This document shows positions 61,886-64,000 of a DNA stretch of 64,000 bases, piece by piece. Location of the stretch: assembly GCF_002906155.1 (NCBI RefSeq), contig NZ_MUJK01000013.1, forward strand, positions 82,159 to 146,158. The letters run 5' to 3'. Position 1 is the first letter of the stretch; every line of letters starts with the position of its first letter. The notes under the pieces are model-generated. The model did no database searches. It worked only from the letters and a program-made list of their open reading frames with translations, and was not told the origin of the DNA. The translations under genes and the position numbers were made by a program. This stretch comes from Pseudomonas laurylsulfativorans. Lineage in GTDB: Bacteria > Pseudomonadota > Gammaproteobacteria > Pseudomonadales > Pseudomonadaceae.

Positions 61886-64000
61886 CTAACCTCGACCCGG
61901 GAGATTTTTTCTGTCAGATGGATCAGCCAAGAAATGTCGCAATACAGACACTAACATGTCAGGGTCGTTATATTTATTGTTTGAATTCCAGACCCCTTCG
62001 GAATCTCGCAACAAACAAATCATATAATAGTCAGAAATTATTTCTCCTTGCTGTTCCATATTGTAATTCCAGAGTAGTTCACTCGAAGATAGGGAGTATT
62101 GATACGCCTTTGCACCTTGACTCGTTACTGTCATGCCAGCTTTCTTGACCGGATAACCCATCTGGTATTGCCATACATGGGTCATCTCGTGCATAAACAA
62201 CGCCTTATCGCGACCTCTCGATGTTTCCGAGAAGTCATCTCGATAAAGCTTGGTACTTTCCGGAAAATACATCTCCCCATTCGGCGTCACCGCCGTGTTC
62301 TGAAACCCGACAAACAACCACCATCCGCCGTGATGCACTTTGACCTTGCTGTAATTGACCGCATCTTTAAAAACGGTTCGGGCCATGGCAATTTCGCCAG
62401 ACGTCAGAGAGCGCTTCTTGCCTTTAGGCAGGGGAACATCTTTTGTCGAGCGGCCCACGTCCGTATCGTTGGTCGAAACATCACTGGAGGTCAGGTCAAT
62501 CTGCATCGGCGTTTGGGCGTTCTGCGCCGCGCAGCAAAATGGTTGCGCATCCTCTGGGGGAAACAGCAGCAATTGGGTGATCTGCGTCGGCTGCTCGGTC
62601 ACCAACCGCTGCGTGTAACCTTGCTCATCAGTCACCCCATCCAGGATTCGGCCGTCAGCCAATGTGGCCGAGTACTTGAGGTTGCTTGCCAATTCGCCGT
62701 TCGGGCCGAGCAGTCGAAGTTGTTCGTCATAGAAGGTGGAATCCGGAAACTCAATCTTCAGCCCACCCGGCAACAAGGTATGAGCGCTCATGGTTCGCCC
62801 TTCCTTGTCGGTTACGCCGTTAAACACCTCGCCCTGTTCAGTGGTGATCCGGTAGCGTGTATATGCCAACGGTGCCTGGGCCTCATCTTTCAGGACGTAT
62901 TTCGCGGAGTAACCTCCGGGTAACGGTGTTGCCGGCGTATCCAGCCTGGCGCTGCCAAGCTTTTGCACATGCTTGGCCCGTTGATAGATATTGCCGGGGG
63001 CGCCCTGGTCGAGGTCGCCGTCTTTCAAGCGGACGAAGACCCCTCCGCATTCCAATATCAGCTCTTTCTCAGCGCGGATGTGCACCCGGCCATCCACGCT
63101 CTCAATCTTGATGTCGCCCTTGGCCAGGGCGTGCAGAAGGCCTTCCAGAGCATGCAAATCGATGTTGCCCTTGGCCGCCTTGAGCTGCATGTCCGCGCTG
63201 TGCGCGAGCAGGCTGATGCCGTCCTCGGCGGTGGCGGTGATGTTCTGCCCGGCGCTGAGGTCGACGTTGTGCGCGGCAACGGCGCTCACGCTTTCGCTAC
63301 CCGAGGACAGGCTCACCGCCTCCGGGCTGACCATGCCTATACCTGCCGGGGCGTGCAGCAACAGACCCGGTTGCTTCAAGCCATCGAGGACTTGTCTAAG
63401 CCGTTCCTGGCTGGCGGTGTCGCCGGGAGTGGCTTTGGTCGCGCGAGCCGCATCGGCCAGAGAACGCGCCAGTGACAAGGCACTTTCCAATTGGGCGACG
63501 GCAGCCTCCATGTCGAGTTGCGCACCTTGGGCTTTCTCCTGTTTGTCCGCGCTGATGAAAAGGCCCTTGCCGCCACGAATGGCGCCCCAATCATCCGTAC
63601 GCAGCTCAAACCCTTCCCCCCGCTTCTTCCGCTGGCCATCCACCAGATGCCCCAGATTCAGCTGGCTCTTGCCGCCATACTCGGTACTGAGCTTGATGTG
63701 TTCCTGCCCCCGCGTGTCGTCCATACGCAACTTGTTGTTGGCCGGCGTGCGCAGCACGTTGCGGTGGTCGTTGCGCTGGGTCACCAGGTCGGGGTGCTGA
63801 TCGTCGTGCAGGGCGTGGGCGATGTAGGGGCGGTCCGGGTCGCCCTGTTCGAAGGCGATGGCCACTTCGGTGCCGGCGATCAGTGGCAGGTGCAGGCCGT
63901 AGGTGTCGCCGGCGTAGGCGCGGGCCTGGCGCAGCCATTTGCTTTCGCGGCCGGCGGGCCAGGTGTCGCGGTCGAAGAGGAATTTGACCCGGTAGCGCCC
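61886..64000 (-). CDS. VgrG with C-terminal zinc-metallopeptidase effector domain (5' end outside window)
   Basis: The frame is open to the window end (704 codons visible). Begins in the gp5/OB region (GRYRVKFLFDRDTWPAGRES, YIAHALHDDQHPDL, then IKLSTEYGGKSQLNLGHLVD), followed by the DUF2345 beta-helix (MQLKAAKGNIDLHALEGLLH), two Ig-like linkers (YTRYRITTEQGEVFNGVTD; SATLADGRILDGVTDEQGY) and an effector domain with HEMTHVWQYQMGY (HExxH) and a likely third ligand Glu in NMEQQGEI. It resembles VgrG2b of P. aeruginosa, which kills in the periplasm. Secreted by a T6SS encoded elsewhere. Confidence 0.92.
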   Translation of the reverse strand, partial: GRYRVKFLFDRDTWPAGRESKWLRQARAYAGDTYGLHLPLIAGTEVAIAFEQGDPDRPYIAHALHDDQHPDLVTQRNDHRNVLRTPANNKLRMDDTRGQEHIKLSTEYGGKSQLNLGHLVDGQRKKRGEGFELRTDDWGAIRGGKGLFISADKQEKAQGAQLDMEAAVAQLESALSLARSLADAARATKATPGDTASQERLRQVLDGLKQPGLLLHAPAGIGMVSPEAVSLSSGSESVSAVAAHNVDLSAGQNITATAEDGISLLAHSADMQLKAAKGNIDLHALEGLLHALAKGDIKIESVDGRVHIRAEKELILECGGVFVRLKDGDLDQGAPGNIYQRAKHVQKLGSARLDTPATPLPGGYSAKYVLKDEAQAPLAYTRYRITTEQGEVFNGVTDKEGRTMSAHTLLPGGLKIEFPDSTFYDEQLRLLGPNGELASNLKYSATLADGRILDGVTDEQGYTQRLVTEQPTQITQLLLFPPEDAQPFCCAAQNAQTPMQIDLTSSDVSTNDTDVGRSTKDVPLPKGKKRSLTSGEIAMARTVFKDAVNYSKVKVHHGGWWLFVGFQNTAVTPNGEMYFPESTKLYRDDFSETSRGRDKALFMHEMTHVWQYQMGYPVKKAGMTVTSQGAKAYQYSLSSSELLWNYNMEQQGEIISDYYMICLLRDSEGVWNSNNKYNDPDMLVSVLRHFLADPSDRKNLPGRG

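Overview
The window looks like a chromosomal segment of a Pseudomonas of the P. fluorescens/putida lineage. The reasons are high-GC coding, many REP/REPIN palindromes of the Pseudomonas 'CTGTAGGAGC...GCTCCTACAG' type, LysR/AraC-rich gene content, a sigma-54 two-component system next to a large multicopper oxidase as known for Mn-oxidising P. putida, and a VgrG effector. This is inference from gene content; no 16S or other marker is present.

Layout. 1-4.6 kb holds ordinary regulators, a YdjC deacetylase and a methyltransferase. 4.7-13.7 kb (minus strand) is an Mnx/McoA-like module: sensor kinase, multicopper oxidase, SCO-cytochrome c fusion, second sensor kinase, sigma-54 response regulator. 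13.97-19.65 kb (plus strand, divergent) is a four-gene secreted operon: two paralogous large exported proteins, a 153-aa curlin-repeat protein and an unusually long 482-aa curlin-repeat protein, closed by a strong terminator. Both transcription units carry a correctly spaced -24/-12 promoter with a GGGG-N9-CCCC palindrome 115-135 bp upstream. I therefore infer that one sigma-54 regulator drives both the oxidase and a curli-like matrix. This is the most interesting system in the window.

19.8-31.4 kb and 48.7-60.1 kb look like two halves of one accessory metabolic locus. They contain a RibB-type protein, a polyamine-type ABC transporter, an amidase, a lone PotF-like binding protein, two NCS1 permeases, a flavin reductase, a luciferase-like (LLM) monooxygenase, an isochorismatase-like hydrolase, and a glutamine-synthetase-like enzyme with a cupin-HTH regulator and an amine oxidoreductase. 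Five copies of a TGGTATACCA-type operator precede genes on both sides, which suggests a common regulon. The intervening 33.3-48.7 kb is a patchwork of acquired genes and gene fossils: SDR, MCP, ComM, AAA-kinase and S41 fragments, a decayed IS66 element and an IS1182-type remnant.

Other highlights are an intact IS110-family element inserted inside a REP with both junctions readable (CT core) and a candidate bridge-RNA region; a two-level tandem REPIN array (25.67-26.22 kb); and, at the right edge, a T6SS VgrG with a C-terminal HExxH metallopeptidase, its exported immunity protein, and a displaced duplicate toxin tip with a second immunity gene.
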